Assembly (NCBI GenBank): GCA_028710565.1
Contig: JAQTTV010000021.1
Coordinates: 1 to 53,383, forward strand
Origin: Gallionella sp.
Lineage (GTDB): Bacteria > Pseudomonadota > Gammaproteobacteria > Burkholderiales > Gallionellaceae
Reading direction: 5' to 3'
Length of the DNA: 53,383 bases
Part shown: positions 42,013 through 51,069 of the stretch, piece by piece
Layout: each line of letters starts with the position of its first letter
Numbering within the stretch: position 1 is the stretch's first letter
Translations under genes and position numbers: made by a program
The notes under the pieces: model-generated
What the model saw: only the letters and a program-made list of their open reading frames with translations
Told to the model about the DNA's origin: nothing
Database searches by the model: none

Positions 42013-43503
42013 CTAGATCATCGAATTATCGTTATGCTCAGTCTCGCTGCCAAATGCATCCCGAGTTATAGCTTCGATACAGTCAAGAACATCGTTAGGC
42101 AGGTGAAAGAACTGCTTGCGCCTGTTCTCCGAGAGTTTTCCCTGATTGGACTGAATCATGCGAATAAGGGCTGAGATATCCTTGTTCGGCAGGTCGAATT
42201 GGGCCCCAATCTGCTGAAAAGCAATGTCATAGCCGACGAGCCACGCCAGCTCACGCGGGATTTCCTCCTGCACTGCTTTCTGGATCATGGTATGGAGGAA
42301 TGTCACCTCGCGATCGAAGTTGATGTAGCGGTAGCTCCGGCCATTCGCCGCTTCCGTGACGATTGGAGTGATGTCGCCGCGTGTATAGCTCCACAGACGC
42401 GTGACTGGTTTGGAGAAGCCAGACAGCACGGAGAGGTAGTCCGGAATGTTCTTGAGCATCACAGCAGACACCGGCACTACAACCCCGTTCTCTCTTGCGT
42501 GTGCTCGGGCCAGGGCATGGTGTATCAGGAAGCGGTGCAGCCTGCCGTTGCCATCCATGAATGGATGCAGGTACACGAAGCCAAAGCCACTCGCAGCCGC
42601 TTTTAGTAGCGGGTTCCGGCAACGGGTCCCGTTGATGAAAGCTTCCAATCCCTTCATGGCTATCCGCATGTCATCCGGTGCCGGCGGAAAAAACGTTACG
42701 CGCCCCGTGCTATCTTCGAGCCAGTTCTGCCGGGTTCGATATGAGGCTTCCTGGCTATATACATCGCGAACCACAAGGTTTTGCAGTTCAACCAGCCAAT
42801 CTTCAGTGACGAGTTCGGTATCGCTGGCGTGCTGCAGAAGCTGTACGAAGCGCTCCTGCTTATCGGCGTTAGGCGTTTCCCGCTCAATGGCGAAGTTGCT
42901 CCTGGTCTCAGACAGGTAAAGGTAGCTCAGCGCGCGTTCGTACAGTGCAGGGTCAGTGACCGATGCCAAGGCACTGTCAGCTTCGGCAAGCAGGTCTGCG
43001 AATGGAGGGGTAGTCGGTACGGATGCGAGTTGCACGGTCGGACAGAAGTCGCGCGTACCCAGGGCGTTGTCCCGCACCCTGAACTTGGGACTGTTCACAG
43101 GCTCATCGGCCACAACATAATGATCGGCAGGAAATAGGTCGACGTAGCCACCCGTCGATACTGCGTCGACTGGCAGGGATTGACCCGTCAGCCATTCCCA
43201 CAGGAAACAGATGCGCCTGATGTGTGCACCGGTCGGCGTGGCCGCGAGCCGTTCTACCAGCTCGTTCGGAGCAAGATGCTCGAACACGGCATCAATTACT
43301 TCCAGGTTGACACCCTCGTGCCGTAGCGCGAACTCAAGATGACCGGTGATACTGTCATCAATGGCAACACCGCGAGGGAAGAGCACTCGCGTCGCTGAGT
43401 CAATTCGCTTGTTGACAGCACCGGTAATCGCGGCTGGGCGTTCGAGCTGGCGAACCTGTAGACCAAGCAGTTGGATTAGGTAGGCGTATCCGACGGGAAT
43501 CAT
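42013..43503 (-). CDS. Fic-family AMP-transferase-type protein
   Basis: 496 residues; ATG at 43503 behind GAGG (an upstream TTG is also open). Fic core HPFMDGNGRLHRFLIHHAL near residue 313, with the conserved His and GNGR loop. An upstream helix reads SNFAIERE, like the (S/T)xxxE(G/N) inhibitory motif but with Asn and Arg at key places, so control may differ. N-terminal 180 residues not recognised; the C-terminal part may be a winged helix. It is not closely related to the Fic at 35476. Flanked by 13-bp direct repeats. Confidence 0.88.
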   Translation of the reverse strand: MIPVGYAYLIQLLGLQVRQLERPAAITGAVNKRIDSATRVLFPRGVAIDDSITGHLEFALRHEGVNLEVIDAVFEHLAPNELVERLAATPTGAHIRRICFLWEWLTGQSLPVDAVSTGGYVDLFPADHYVVADEPVNSPKFRVRDNALGTRDFCPTVQLASVPTTPPFADLLAEADSALASVTDPALYERALSYLYLSETRSNFAIERETPNADKQERFVQLLQHASDTELVTEDWLVELQNLVVRDVYSQEASYRTRQNWLEDSTGRVTFFPPAPDDMRIAMKGLEAFINGTRCRNPLLKAAASGFGFVYLHPFMDGNGRLHRFLIHHALARAHARENGVVVPVSAVMLKNIPDYLSVLSGFSKPVTRLWSYTRGDITPIVTEAANGRSYRYINFDREVTFLHTMIQKAVQEEIPRELAWLVGYDIAFQQIGAQFDLPNKDISALIRMIQSNQGKLSENRRKQFFHLPNDVLDCIEAITRDAFGSETEHNDNSMI

Positions 43504-43509
43504 GCGACC

Positions 43510-43522
43510 TCGAAATTTCGTT
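43510..43522. repeat. 13-bp direct repeat flanking fic, copy 2
   Basis: TCGAAATTTCGTT just upstream of the fic start; a weaker copy (TCGAAAATTTGTTACTTCG) follows at 43570-43588. Could be an operator or an insertion scar. Confidence 0.6.
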
Positions 43523-44074
43523 ACTCGTATCGAAATGTTATCACAAAGCAAGGCCTTTTCTCTGCATCATTCGAAAATTTGTTACTTCGTTGACGAGTAA
43601 ATAGTATTCCCACTTTATGCTGTATGGCGAAGTAAAAGCTTGAATCACCCCTGATTGACTAGAAACCTTCGTCTGCTATCCGCCATATAGTGGACGCTGA
43701 CGATAGAACCTGAATACTTCCGCTTATGTTAAGGGTTGTCGGATAGCTGCCCTTCAACACCGGGCTGTCAGGATACAACAAAACGCTGTGGGCAGGTGTC
43801 GGACAAGCCCCGAGGGACGAAACCGCGTGATGTTACCGCTGTCGGTCAGAGTCGACAACGGACTATGGGGATTTGAATGTTTACTCTGCCGCTAGTCAGG
43901 ATGAGTGCGTCGTTTTGGTGGCAATATCACGACTTAGATCCCACGTATCGAGGCGACCAGCCATGCTTTTCAGTTGAGATAACGCGCAGTAGTCCGCATT
44001 TTTACCGTACACAACAACAGCCTCCCGTACCGGTGTTGACCGATGTGGATTTTTGTATCGATTGACGCGTATGT
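43523..44074. other. Gene-free interval, possibly the left end of the IS91-type element
   Basis: 552 bp between fic and the IS91 transposase stop. Includes GTTGTCGGATAGCTGCCC and later GGCAGGTGTCGGACAAGCCC, a loose inverted pair that could be an IS91 terminus; no sharp boundary is visible. No gene supported. Confidence 0.35.
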
Positions 44075-45262
44075 TCATGGCAAACCTCTGAGCGGTGGTG
44101 GCGCACGGATTCGCGGCTGACGCAGCAGCGTCTCTATGACGATCATCGCGGCTCCGCAGTCAGGACAGACGAAAGTCGGCTGAACTCGTTCAGCCGACAC
44201 GGTTTCGTCCTTTGCTGGCACAGGAACAACATGCAGTAACTCACGGGCTCTCGCCAGATTCTCACTTCGCCCGGCGTTGGCGATCAACCCGTAGTGACGG
44301 ATGCGATGAAAGCCCCCAGGCAGCACATGCAACAGAAAGCGGCGCATGAACTCGTCGCTACTGAGCGTCATGGTCTTGTAGCGCGTCGCACCCTGGGCTC
44401 GGTAGTCTTTCCAGTTGAAGGTCACACCGCGCTCATCTAGCGAGATCAGTCGCGAATTGGCAATCGCCACCCGATGCGTGTAACGCGACAGATACGCCAG
44501 CACTGCGGCCGGTCCGGCGAACGGGCGTTTGGCATACACCACCCATTCGCACTTTCGTAGCGACGCGAGCCAGTCGGCAAAGGCTGTCGCATCAGCCAGC
44601 GGCAGATGATCACCGAAGAACTGGAGTTGACCTATGCGATGTGCCAGCTCAAGCTCTTCCAGGAAGCGCCGCCTGAACAACCGCGACAACACCCGAACCG
44701 ACAGGAAGAAGCCCGGCTTGCAGGCGATCCAGCGTTCACCATCAAAGGACAGTCCGCCACCCGGAACGATGCCATGCACATGCGGATGATGCGTCAGCGC
44801 CGAACCCCAAGTGTGCAACACCAGCGTCGCGCCGATCCGTGCGCCCAGATGTTTGGGATCGGCAGCGATGGTGCGCAGCGTTTCAGCAGCCACCTCAAAC
44901 AGCAGTCGATAGATCACGGACTTGTTGGTGTAGGCGATCTCGCTGATCGGCGCGGGTAAGGTGAACACCACGTGGTAATAATCTACCGGTAGTAGCTCAG
45001 TTTGCCGGGCTTCCAGCCAGCGCTTGGCAGCACGAGCCTGACACTTGGGGCAATGTCGGTTACGGCAAGAGTTGTAGGATATTTCGTGATGATCACACGC
45101 GGGACAGTGCAACACATGTCCACCCAGCGCCGCGCTGCGGCACTGTTCGATGGCCGACATGACCTTGAGTTGCCCCAGACTCAAGTGGGATTGTTGAGTC
45201 TGCCGCCACGCCGGACCGTGGGCGCGAAAAATATCCGCGACCTCCAGTGCGGGACGCACCAT
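44075..45262 (-). CDS. IS91-family HUH transposase
   Basis: 395 residues. N-terminal zinc-binding part (CPACDHHEISYNSCRNRHCP, then KCQ); HUH motif HPHVHGIVPGG; Tyr-containing motif VLAYLSRYTHRVAIANS; a C-terminal CPDCG pair. Rolling-circle transposase; complete. Start at ATG 20 bp after the recombinase stop. Confidence 0.93.
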   Translation of the reverse strand: MVRPALEVADIFRAHGPAWRQTQQSHLSLGQLKVMSAIEQCRSAALGGHVLHCPACDHHEISYNSCRNRHCPKCQARAAKRWLEARQTELLPVDYYHVVFTLPAPISEIAYTNKSVIYRLLFEVAAETLRTIAADPKHLGARIGATLVLHTWGSALTHHPHVHGIVPGGGLSFDGERWIACKPGFFLSVRVLSRLFRRRFLEELELAHRIGQLQFFGDHLPLADATAFADWLASLRKCEWVVYAKRPFAGPAAVLAYLSRYTHRVAIANSRLISLDERGVTFNWKDYRAQGATRYKTMTLSSDEFMRRFLLHVLPGGFHRIRHYGLIANAGRSENLARARELLHVVPVPAKDETVSAERVQPTFVCPDCGAAMIVIETLLRQPRIRAPPPLRGLP

Positions 45263-45282
45263 GATCGTGAACTACCTTTGAG

Positions 45283-46158
45283 CTATACCGGCGGCAGACC
45301 ATCCAGCGGGCTGACCACCTCGCGCAGAATCTTGGTTGCCACCTGAGTATAGAGCGCGGTGGACTCCAGTTTCTTATGCCCGAGCAGCACCTGAATCACC
45401 CTGATATCCACCTTCTGTTCCAGCAAGTGGGTGGCAAAACTGTGACGCAGCGTATGCATCGAGACACGCTTGTCTATCTGCGCGATTTTAGCGGCCGCAT
45501 GAATGACTCGACTCAACTGTCTTGCAGTGAGGGGATCAGCGGGGTCTTGGCCCGGAAACAGCCAGCCGCCGTTCAGCATCCAACCATTGGCACGTGCGGT
45601 ACGCCACCAGCTACGCAGGTTCTCCAGTAACACCGGGGAGAGCATCGCGTAGCGATCCTTACTGCCTTTGCCCTGCTCGATGCGCAGCGCCATGCGCTGG
45701 CTATCGATGTCGCTGACCTTCAGTGCCACGACCTCACTGACGCGCAGTCCCGCGCCGTAGGCCACCGCCAAGGCAGTCTGGTTTCTCAGACTTCCGGCTG
45801 CACCGATCAGGCGAGCCACTTCTTCCGGACTTAACACCACTGGAATCTTGCGCGGGGTATGCACCGGATGCATATGTCTCATCAACTCCGGATGATCGAG
45901 GGTGCTATCGAAAAAGAACTTCAGTCCGGTAATCGTCACATTGAGTGAGAGCGGCGAGATACCCTGATCGACCAGATGCAATTGGTAACGTCGTAAATCT
46001 TCGACGGTTGCGGTGTCGGGCGATCGTCCTAGCCAGTGATAAAACCGGTTGACGGTACGGAGATAACCGCTCTGAGTCTTGGGGGAGAGTTTGCGCATCC
46101 GCATTTCATCGAGAAAGCGTTGGCGCAACGGAGAAATCATTTCAATCGTTGAGTTCAT
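45283..46158 (-). CDS. Tyrosine recombinase of the IS91-type element
   Basis: 291 residues; ATG behind AAGGAG. N-terminal SAM-like domain (RKLSPKTQSGYLRTVNRFYH) and catalytic domain with Arg in GAGLRVSEVVALK, HTLRHSFATHLLE, LLGHKKLESTALYTQV with the nucleophile Tyr. A XerC/D-like integrase typical of IS91 partners; may resolve the element. Complete. Confidence 0.92.
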   Translation of the reverse strand: MNSTIEMISPLRQRFLDEMRMRKLSPKTQSGYLRTVNRFYHWLGRSPDTATVEDLRRYQLHLVDQGISPLSLNVTITGLKFFFDSTLDHPELMRHMHPVHTPRKIPVVLSPEEVARLIGAAGSLRNQTALAVAYGAGLRVSEVVALKVSDIDSQRMALRIEQGKGSKDRYAMLSPVLLENLRSWWRTARANGWMLNGGWLFPGQDPADPLTARQLSRVIHAAAKIAQIDKRVSMHTLRHSFATHLLEQKVDIRVIQVLLGHKKLESTALYTQVATKILREVVSPLDGLPPV

Positions 46159-46698
46159 GATCCTGCTCCTTGTCGAAAAACGAGGCGGATTGCCTCACCT
46201 CTCAATATGGGGAACAGATTCTTTCAGTCAACCAACGACACACGTAAAACCAACCTCAGGCGTAGGATCGGAGCGCCCATACCGCGAAGCGGTTTAGTCC
46301 GAGGCCGATTAGACGGCCTCAAAGCCTCCGGCGAATGGCCGTTCCGTCTCGCTTGATGGATGCCAATCACTGCACAATCTGAGCTCTATCAGTTAACGGT
46401 CGTTCACATAACGACACTACTTGTAATACTTCAGGTAGCTGTTTTCAGTTGAAATCAGTGGCAGGTTTGTGTTCGTAACAGATGGTGTGTTTGGTTTCGT
46501 AGTGGATGGCGGAGTTCGTTGGAATCGGCATAAAAAGTGCAAAAAAAACCAGCGCAACAACAAATGCGCTGGTTTTGAATGGTTGGCACTGCGACCTACG
46601 ATCAGGCTGCAAGACGCAGTGCTAGCGGCACCTTGTTTCGCACATCTGGCGTTACTTCTTTGCCAGTCAAAAAAACATGGTACACGTCACAGGCCAGA
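46159..46698. other. Gene-free interval: IS91 right end and hairpin copy
   Basis: 540 bp. Contains a GAGGCCG - ATTAGA - CGGCCTC-like hairpin near 46300 and an ACCGC-GAA-GCGGT hairpin, possible rolling-circle terminus structures, and the dispersed hairpin at 46545. No gene. Confidence 0.4.
46545..46587. repeat. Dispersed hairpin repeat, copy 2
   Basis: AAAACCAGCGCA - ACAACAAA - TGCGCTGGTTTT then GAATGGTTGGC; differs from copy 1 by a paired G-C to A-T change that keeps the stem. Confidence 0.7.
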
Positions 46699-46755
46699 CT
46701 AAAATTTGCTGGCCACTTTTTCAAAAAACACTTTCATTTCGACAGATAGCGACAT
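46699..46755 (-). CDS. 18-residue micro-ORF
   Basis: MSLSVEMKVFFEKVASKF, TAG. AAGGAG is well placed before the ATG. It follows the 25-residue ORF by 11 bp in the same operon. Amphipathic helix likely. Function unknown; may be a small protein or a leader. Confidence 0.45.
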   Translation of the reverse strand: MSLSVEMKVFFEKVASKF

Positions 46756-46766
46756 GATGAATCTCC

Positions 46767-46844
46767 TTACAGACCCAGCATCCGAATGATCGGACGACTA
46801 AGGGTGTAACCGGTGATGCAGCAAGCCAAAAATACGACTAACAT
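46767..46844 (-). CDS. 25-residue hydrophobic micro-ORF
   Basis: Starts MLVVFLACCITGYTLSRPII and ends RMLGL; one membrane segment. A strong AAGGAG site precedes its ATG. It lies between the ThiF stop plus terminator and the 18-residue ORF, so the pair might be a small operon of its own. Function unknown. Confidence 0.5.
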   Translation of the reverse strand: MLVVFLACCITGYTLSRPIIRMLGL

Positions 46845-46884
46845 AATGATCTCCTTGGGTTAATTGATAAGGAAGCCAAAAAGA

Positions 46885-46919
46885 GGCTTCACCAAGTCTG
46901 CAAAAAACTTGGTGAAGCC
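46885..46919 (-). terminator. Strong stem-loop after the PRTRC operon
   Basis: GGCTTCACCAAGT - CTGCAAAAA - ACTTGGTGAAGCC, perfect 13-bp arms, followed by a T run on the minus strand. It probably terminates PRTRC transcripts. It also lies 41 bp before the micro-ORF start. Confidence 0.75.
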
Positions 46920-46991
46920 CCCTCTTGGCTATTAACCAACAAGGGGATTCATCGTGACCCTATCCTCAAAAATCGAGGATGGGACTCGTTG

Positions 46992-47819
46992 CTACCTGTC
47001 CTGCGCCACCCTCACCTCTGCGACCTTACTGCGCCGCTTTGGTTTGAGCTTTGCTTCAAACCCAAAACGTTTCCACGTTTCGGGATCAATGGCCAGCGGC
47101 GTTACACGCCCTGACCTTATATTGACGAATTGGCCGTGATGCGTGAGCTGCCCGTAACGGAATAGCTCCCACAACAGATTACATGCCGCATTCGCCATCG
47201 TGTCGTTGATGAACAGGGACTGCTTTTCCAACGCTTCAGCCAAACTGCAACTGGGCGTATCGTCCTTATCGTCTAACGACCCGTCGATGATGTCTGGATA
47301 GAGGTCTGCAACGTGAGGCAAACGACTTTCCCGTTTGCAGCTCGCCCCGAAGACCTCGCCCAATACCACCTGTCCATCATGCTCACGATTGCCAATATCC
47401 AGGTAGTAGGCTGATGAATACACACTGCGTTTGAGCGCCTTGAGTATCGCTGCCCTGCCCTTCCTGTTATCGACGCAACCGATCACGATGTCCGGATTGG
47501 AAAACTGCGTATCGTCAGTGACTTTCGCGGCTTCAGCTACCCATCCCGTTTGCATCAACATATTGCAGCGGTTGACCAGTATTTCAGCCTTCGACTGCCC
47601 GACATCGGAGAGCCAAAAATTCTGCCGCCCCACGTTGGTTTTAGACACCGTGTCTGGATCGATAACAATGACATCCAAACCTGCCGGATGCCCTAGCTCG
47701 ATCATGGCAAGATGAATGTTGGCCAGCCGTCGCAAGACGTGCGAGCCAGTGCCACCCGCTCCGACCAACACCACCTTTACCGCCCGCGTGAGCAGGCGTG
47801 AATCTATGTTATGGATCAT
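46992..47819 (-). CDS. PRTRC system ThiF-family protein
   Basis: 275 residues. Rossmann-type adenylylation domain: VVLVGAGGTGSHVLRRLA, IVIDPDTVSKTNVGRQNFWL, IVIGCVDNRKGR. ThiF/E1-like enzymes activate the C-terminus of a small protein. In PRTRC cassettes it pairs with the JAB-type protein A and the small protein C. Last main gene of the operon, then a terminator. Confidence 0.9.
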   Translation of the reverse strand: MIHNIDSRLLTRAVKVVLVGAGGTGSHVLRRLANIHLAMIELGHPAGLDVIVIDPDTVSKTNVGRQNFWLSDVGQSKAEILVNRCNMLMQTGWVAEAAKVTDDTQFSNPDIVIGCVDNRKGRAAILKALKRSVYSSAYYLDIGNREHDGQVVLGEVFGASCKRESRLPHVADLYPDIIDGSLDDKDDTPSCSLAEALEKQSLFINDTMANAACNLLWELFRYGQLTHHGQFVNIRSGRVTPLAIDPETWKRFGFEAKLKPKRRSKVAEVRVAQDR

Positions 47820-47836
47820 GTGTTTCCTTCCCGCCC

Positions 47837-48439
47837 TTACGGGCTTTCAAATGGAAGTGGCAAAAACACCCCGTTCGCACAGAGGCGAAAAGATGCTGTC
47901 ACCTCTGGCTTATCTAAATTTCCAATGACTCCGGCGATTTTTGTCTCGCCTCGGTCATCCTGATTGTCTTCCCTGGAAAAAAAAGCATCGTGCAGTCCAT
48001 GTGAGTGCAGATCCATCACCCTATGTTCGCCCTCCTCCAGTGTGGGCAGGTTGACTTCGATATGATCGGTTCCGACTGAACGCTCTTCGAGCATCAGCAG
48101 CTTCCACGAGTCCGTCCGTTGATTCCAGACACCCCATGCCGCACACTCATTTGGACTACGAACTCTGGCTTGCTCGATGAACTGAGCGACCATCGCCTTG
48201 GGCAGTTTGCCAAAACCGAATCGCAACTCCTCGTAAATCACCCCGTATGGAACCGGGATGCGCAAAGGGAGTGAAACCGGAATGCGCGCATACAGCCACG
48301 CGCGGCAAACTTCCAGCCAGACACCGTTTTCGGCCATCAAAATTCGATTGCCCGGCGTGTCCAGTTCTTCCAGTTCAGCGTAGCGTGGCACCATCACCGT
48401 GGGCATCACGCTTTGCAGCGCAACATCACGGCTATCCAC
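47837..48439 (-). CDS. PRTRC system protein A (JAB-like)
   Basis: 200 residues; GTG start overlapping the end of protein B. The JAMM/JAB-type zinc motif is visible (DLHSHGLHDAFFSREDNQDD: HSH-x7-S-x2-D). JAB proteases remove ubiquitin-like modifiers. Next to ThiF, so a conjugation-like cycle is suggested, though unproved. Soluble, no signal peptide. Confidence 0.88.
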   Translation of the reverse strand: MDSRDVALQSVMPTVMVPRYAELEELDTPGNRILMAENGVWLEVCRAWLYARIPVSLPLRIPVPYGVIYEELRFGFGKLPKAMVAQFIEQARVRSPNECAAWGVWNQRTDSWKLLMLEERSVGTDHIEVNLPTLEEGEHRVMDLHSHGLHDAFFSREDNQDDRGETKIAGVIGNLDKPEVTASFRLCANGVFLPLPFESP

Positions 48440-49163
48440 GCTTCACCGTCCTTTCAAATGCCTGACCAAGCGTCTCGCCTGACGACACCAATGATTTAGT
48501 CGGAAATGCTCGACCTTTCATCAACGCACGCCAGAGAGCGAATATCCCGCCGCGATACTTGGTCAGCGCACCTTTTTCATGCTGGTTAGGATGGGTGAAG
48601 TAGCTCCTGAAAAACGCTTCTTCCCACGCCTCCGTACTGAACTTCATCGCGCCTTTCGGCGTTTCGATATTCCCGGTACAGATATGTCCACCCTTCCACA
48701 CGTTGAGATAGGGAGAAACAAAGAGTGGCGTGCCTGATGTTGGGCGCTCGTTGCCTTTTACGGCGAACACATACCAATGTCCCTTGCCGATGATGAACAC
48801 CAGCCTGGGATGATCGGTTGTTGCGCTTACATCTTGCCCAAGCTCATCGTTTTTGAACCACACCTGTCGCTTTTGAGGTTTGCAATACCACACGAGGTGG
48901 TCGCTCCCTTTGGCGAGGACGTGATCCCCCAGCAACTCTGCCGGCGCGTAATCCTCCGGCACGAGCGTTTGCATCATCTTCATGAGGCCCGTCTTGGAAA
49001 CCGGCGTGCCCGCCTCGATGGTTGCCCCGCCCTCTTTGCTTATTTTTACGTCATGCACTGAAGCAAATACGGTCTGTCCGTGGCGTTCCCTGTACAACAA
49101 AATCGCGCTGGACATCTCGTACACCCTCTGTGTGCTTGATATACATGCTGCTGGAACTTGCAT
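48432..49163 (-). CDS. PRTRC system protein B
   Basis: 243 residues; ATG behind GGAGGAAG. Recognised by cassette position and by TPLFVSPYLNVWKGGHICTG and TEAWEEAFFRSYFTHPN. No catalytic motif known. Stop overlaps the protein A start by eight bases. Confidence 0.85.
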   Translation of the reverse strand: MQVPAACISSTQRVYEMSSAILLYRERHGQTVFASVHDVKISKEGGATIEAGTPVSKTGLMKMMQTLVPEDYAPAELLGDHVLAKGSDHLVWYCKPQKRQVWFKNDELGQDVSATTDHPRLVFIIGKGHWYVFAVKGNERPTSGTPLFVSPYLNVWKGGHICTGNIETPKGAMKFSTEAWEEAFFRSYFTHPNQHEKGALTKYRGGIFALWRALMKGRAFPTKSLVSSGETLGQAFERTVKRG

Positions 49164-49175
49164 GATGTCTTCCTC

Positions 49176-50243
49176 CTATTGAACATCGCCGATGCAACGC
49201 ATCAGGCGATCCAGTTGTGTGTAGAGCGCAAAGCCTTTCTCCATTTCGGTTTTCCATTTCAGAAATGACCGCTTGTCGAGTTTGACTTCTGCAATTCCGT
49301 ACATGTCGGTGTATTCGCCATCGCCGGTGCTTTGATAAAAATCATCCAGCACACGTCCAAGCATGTCGTCCCCGGCTCCCATATAACAGGAGAAAAAGGC
49401 AGACTCACCGTAGTAGTTGTTGGAATAAGGCAATCGGACATCCTGGTCTATCAAGTCCAGGATGGACAAGATGACCTTAGCCGTTTCACCCGCTTCGTCC
49501 GTACCGGACGCGATGCGTTGAATCACATCGCGTTCCAATATTTCTCCTGTTAAGAGGTAGTCTGGAAATGAAGCTAAAAACTGACTGGGCATCAAGCTGC
49601 CTTCATCAATCTCGTCCTCATCACCAAACGCGCCCCGCTCTTGCTCGAAATCTTCATCACTGTCCGTCCCATACCAATACAGGTATGAGGCGTGATGAAA
49701 TGCCACTTGCGGCGTAAACGCCGTGAACGTCCGGTATCCGGCCAACTCTGCATAATTGATCGCAGTTCGACCGAGCCCCGGATACTCCGCTTCCAACCTC
49801 TCGACTTTCGCTTTGACGTTGATGTATGGCGTTGCTTGCTGTGACTGAATTCCGATTAACAGAAGATCCTTTTCAGGCTTCTGTTCGTAGTCCAGATCGA
49901 ACGCATCATGATCCAGCGCAGCCAGAAGCTCGAAGCTGTCCAGCACCTGAATATCTGCGCAGTGCCTGGAAGCCCATACAGATAATGATTGACTGACGAT
50001 GTCGCGCGCTGTCGTTTTGCTGTTGATAACAAGTTCATCATCCCCAACCAGCTCGGCACACAACTTGGCAGCCTGCAACCATTTCCTGTCATTCTCTTCA
50101 TGCACCGAGCGAAATGGTACGTTCTGAGAAATGAAGGGCAGCGTCAGAAAACAAGTGGCAACGCCCCCGTAGGAGGCAGCAACAGGTCTTCCTTTCGTGC
50201 ATTTTTTGACGAATGCACGAGTTGAACCAATGCTATTACGCAT
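49176..50243 (-). CDS. PRTRC system protein F
   Basis: 355 residues; ATG with AGGAG. Long acidic protein with YWYGTDSDEDFEQERGAFGD and LSILDLIDQDVRLPYSNNYY. Identified mainly by its cassette neighbours and PRTRC-F-like size. Function unknown. A stem-loop lies 20 bp before its start. Confidence 0.8.
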   Translation of the reverse strand: MRNSIGSTRAFVKKCTKGRPVAASYGGVATCFLTLPFISQNVPFRSVHEENDRKWLQAAKLCAELVGDDELVINSKTTARDIVSQSLSVWASRHCADIQVLDSFELLAALDHDAFDLDYEQKPEKDLLLIGIQSQQATPYINVKAKVERLEAEYPGLGRTAINYAELAGYRTFTAFTPQVAFHHASYLYWYGTDSDEDFEQERGAFGDEDEIDEGSLMPSQFLASFPDYLLTGEILERDVIQRIASGTDEAGETAKVILSILDLIDQDVRLPYSNNYYGESAFFSCYMGAGDDMLGRVLDDFYQSTGDGEYTDMYGIAEVKLDKRSFLKWKTEMEKGFALYTQLDRLMRCIGDVQ

Positions 50244-50262
50244 GCTTGCTCCTCTTGAAAAG

Positions 50263-50294
50263 CAGGCGGGACTATCACTAGCCCTGCCCGCCTG
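50263..50294 (-). promoter_or_regulatory. Stem-loop upstream of PRTRC F
   Basis: CAGGCGGG / CCCGCCTG, 8-bp arms with a 16-base loop, in the gap between gene C and gene F. Confidence 0.6.
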
Positions 50295-50353
50295 ATTGGG
50301 AAGTCACCCTTTGATAAGGCTTTTAACCTTGCTCTCACTGATGACTCCATGAT

Positions 50354-50563
50354 TTACCCCTTCGTTCCCACGCCCTTTTTGAACGTGTAGATCAGGTTGT
50401 CGCCCCTCTTTTCCGGCCCCTCAATGGAAGCAGAGACCAGTTCAGGGTAAGCGGCTGCATAAACATCGCGGACGTCTTCAAGCGACAAACTTTTCCCAGG
50501 ATCAGGAAGCGTCATGCCGCCATACGAAAATGAGCGAGTCAGGGTTGTAGTTTGGATAGCCAT
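50354..50563 (-). CDS. PRTRC system protein C
   Basis: 69 residues; ATG with GGGGAGGA. Small basic-tailed protein (MAIQTTTLTRSFSYGGMTLP) ending FKKGVGTKG. Its Gly-containing C-terminus next to ThiF and JAB genes suggests a ubiquitin-like small modifier; that role is an inference from the family context. Confidence 0.85.
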   Translation of the reverse strand: MAIQTTTLTRSFSYGGMTLPDPGKSLSLEDVRDVYAAAYPELVSASIEGPEKRGDNLIYTFKKGVGTKG

Positions 50564-50578
50564 TTCGTCATCCTCCCC

Positions 50579-51043
50579 TTAATCCCACAAGGCTTTGGCA
50601 TCTGGTGCCGCCGCAAGTGTGCAAGCTTCTGTAGAAATCGGTGATGTGGGCGCGGTGCAGCTTGCGCCCCCTTCATCATCGTCCTCGTCACCCGAACCTG
50701 CTTCCTCATCAGTGATCGGTGCGGATGTTTTATTGGCCGGCTTGGCGATGGACTTCTTCGCTTTGTCAGCAGCTTCCTTTTGTGCAGCTTCCAGAATCGC
50801 TTCTGTCGCGGCCAGTTGCTCGGACAAGTTTTGACGCTTGTTCGCATAGCTCGCCAAGATTCCAGCGAATCCCTCATCCAGCTCAGCGGCAGTGCCGGTG
50901 AGTGTCAGCGGGGTATCGAGGATGTTGCCTTCTTTGCCGCCTTTCGGAATGACAGTCACCGTAATGGTGCCATCCGTGTTTGCGGCCAGAGAGACAGTCA
51001 TGCTAGCCAAGGTGGCCAGCAAAGTTTGAAGTGCAGTAAACAT
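50579..51043 (-). CDS. PRTRC system protein E
   Basis: 154 residues from ATG at 51043 with AAGGAG (a longer frame to 51079 is open). N-terminal ordered part (LQTLLATLASMTVSLA, VTVIPKGGKEGNILDTPLTL); C-terminal low-complexity Lys/Ala then Asp/Glu stretch (EEAGSGDEDDDEGG). Identified by PRTRC context. Function unknown. Confidence 0.85.
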   Translation of the reverse strand: MFTALQTLLATLASMTVSLAANTDGTITVTVIPKGGKEGNILDTPLTLTGTAAELDEGFAGILASYANKRQNLSEQLAATEAILEAAQKEAADKAKKSIAKPANKTSAPITDEEAGSGDEDDDEGGASCTAPTSPISTEACTLAAAPDAKALWD

Positions 51044-51069
51044 GGTAAATCTCCTTTTTGAAATAAAAA

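Larger units (their letters stand above)
44075..46158 (-). mobile_element. IS91-family element core (transposase plus tyrosine recombinase)
   Basis: Two adjacent minus-strand genes: recombinase first, HUH transposase 20 bp later. This is a common IS91 arrangement. No target duplication is expected for rolling-circle elements; the outer ends are not resolved. GC content is higher than the flanks. Confidence 0.85.

Noticed and set aside
43609..43618. TATTCCCACT, a partial match to the guaA-like site, considered as the second attachment repeat
   Set aside because: Only 10 bases match and the rest differs; a chance match is plausible.
50144..50350. 68-codon ORF between PRTRC C and F
   Set aside because: It runs through the stem-loop and 100 bp into gene F in another frame; unlike neighbours it has no family support.
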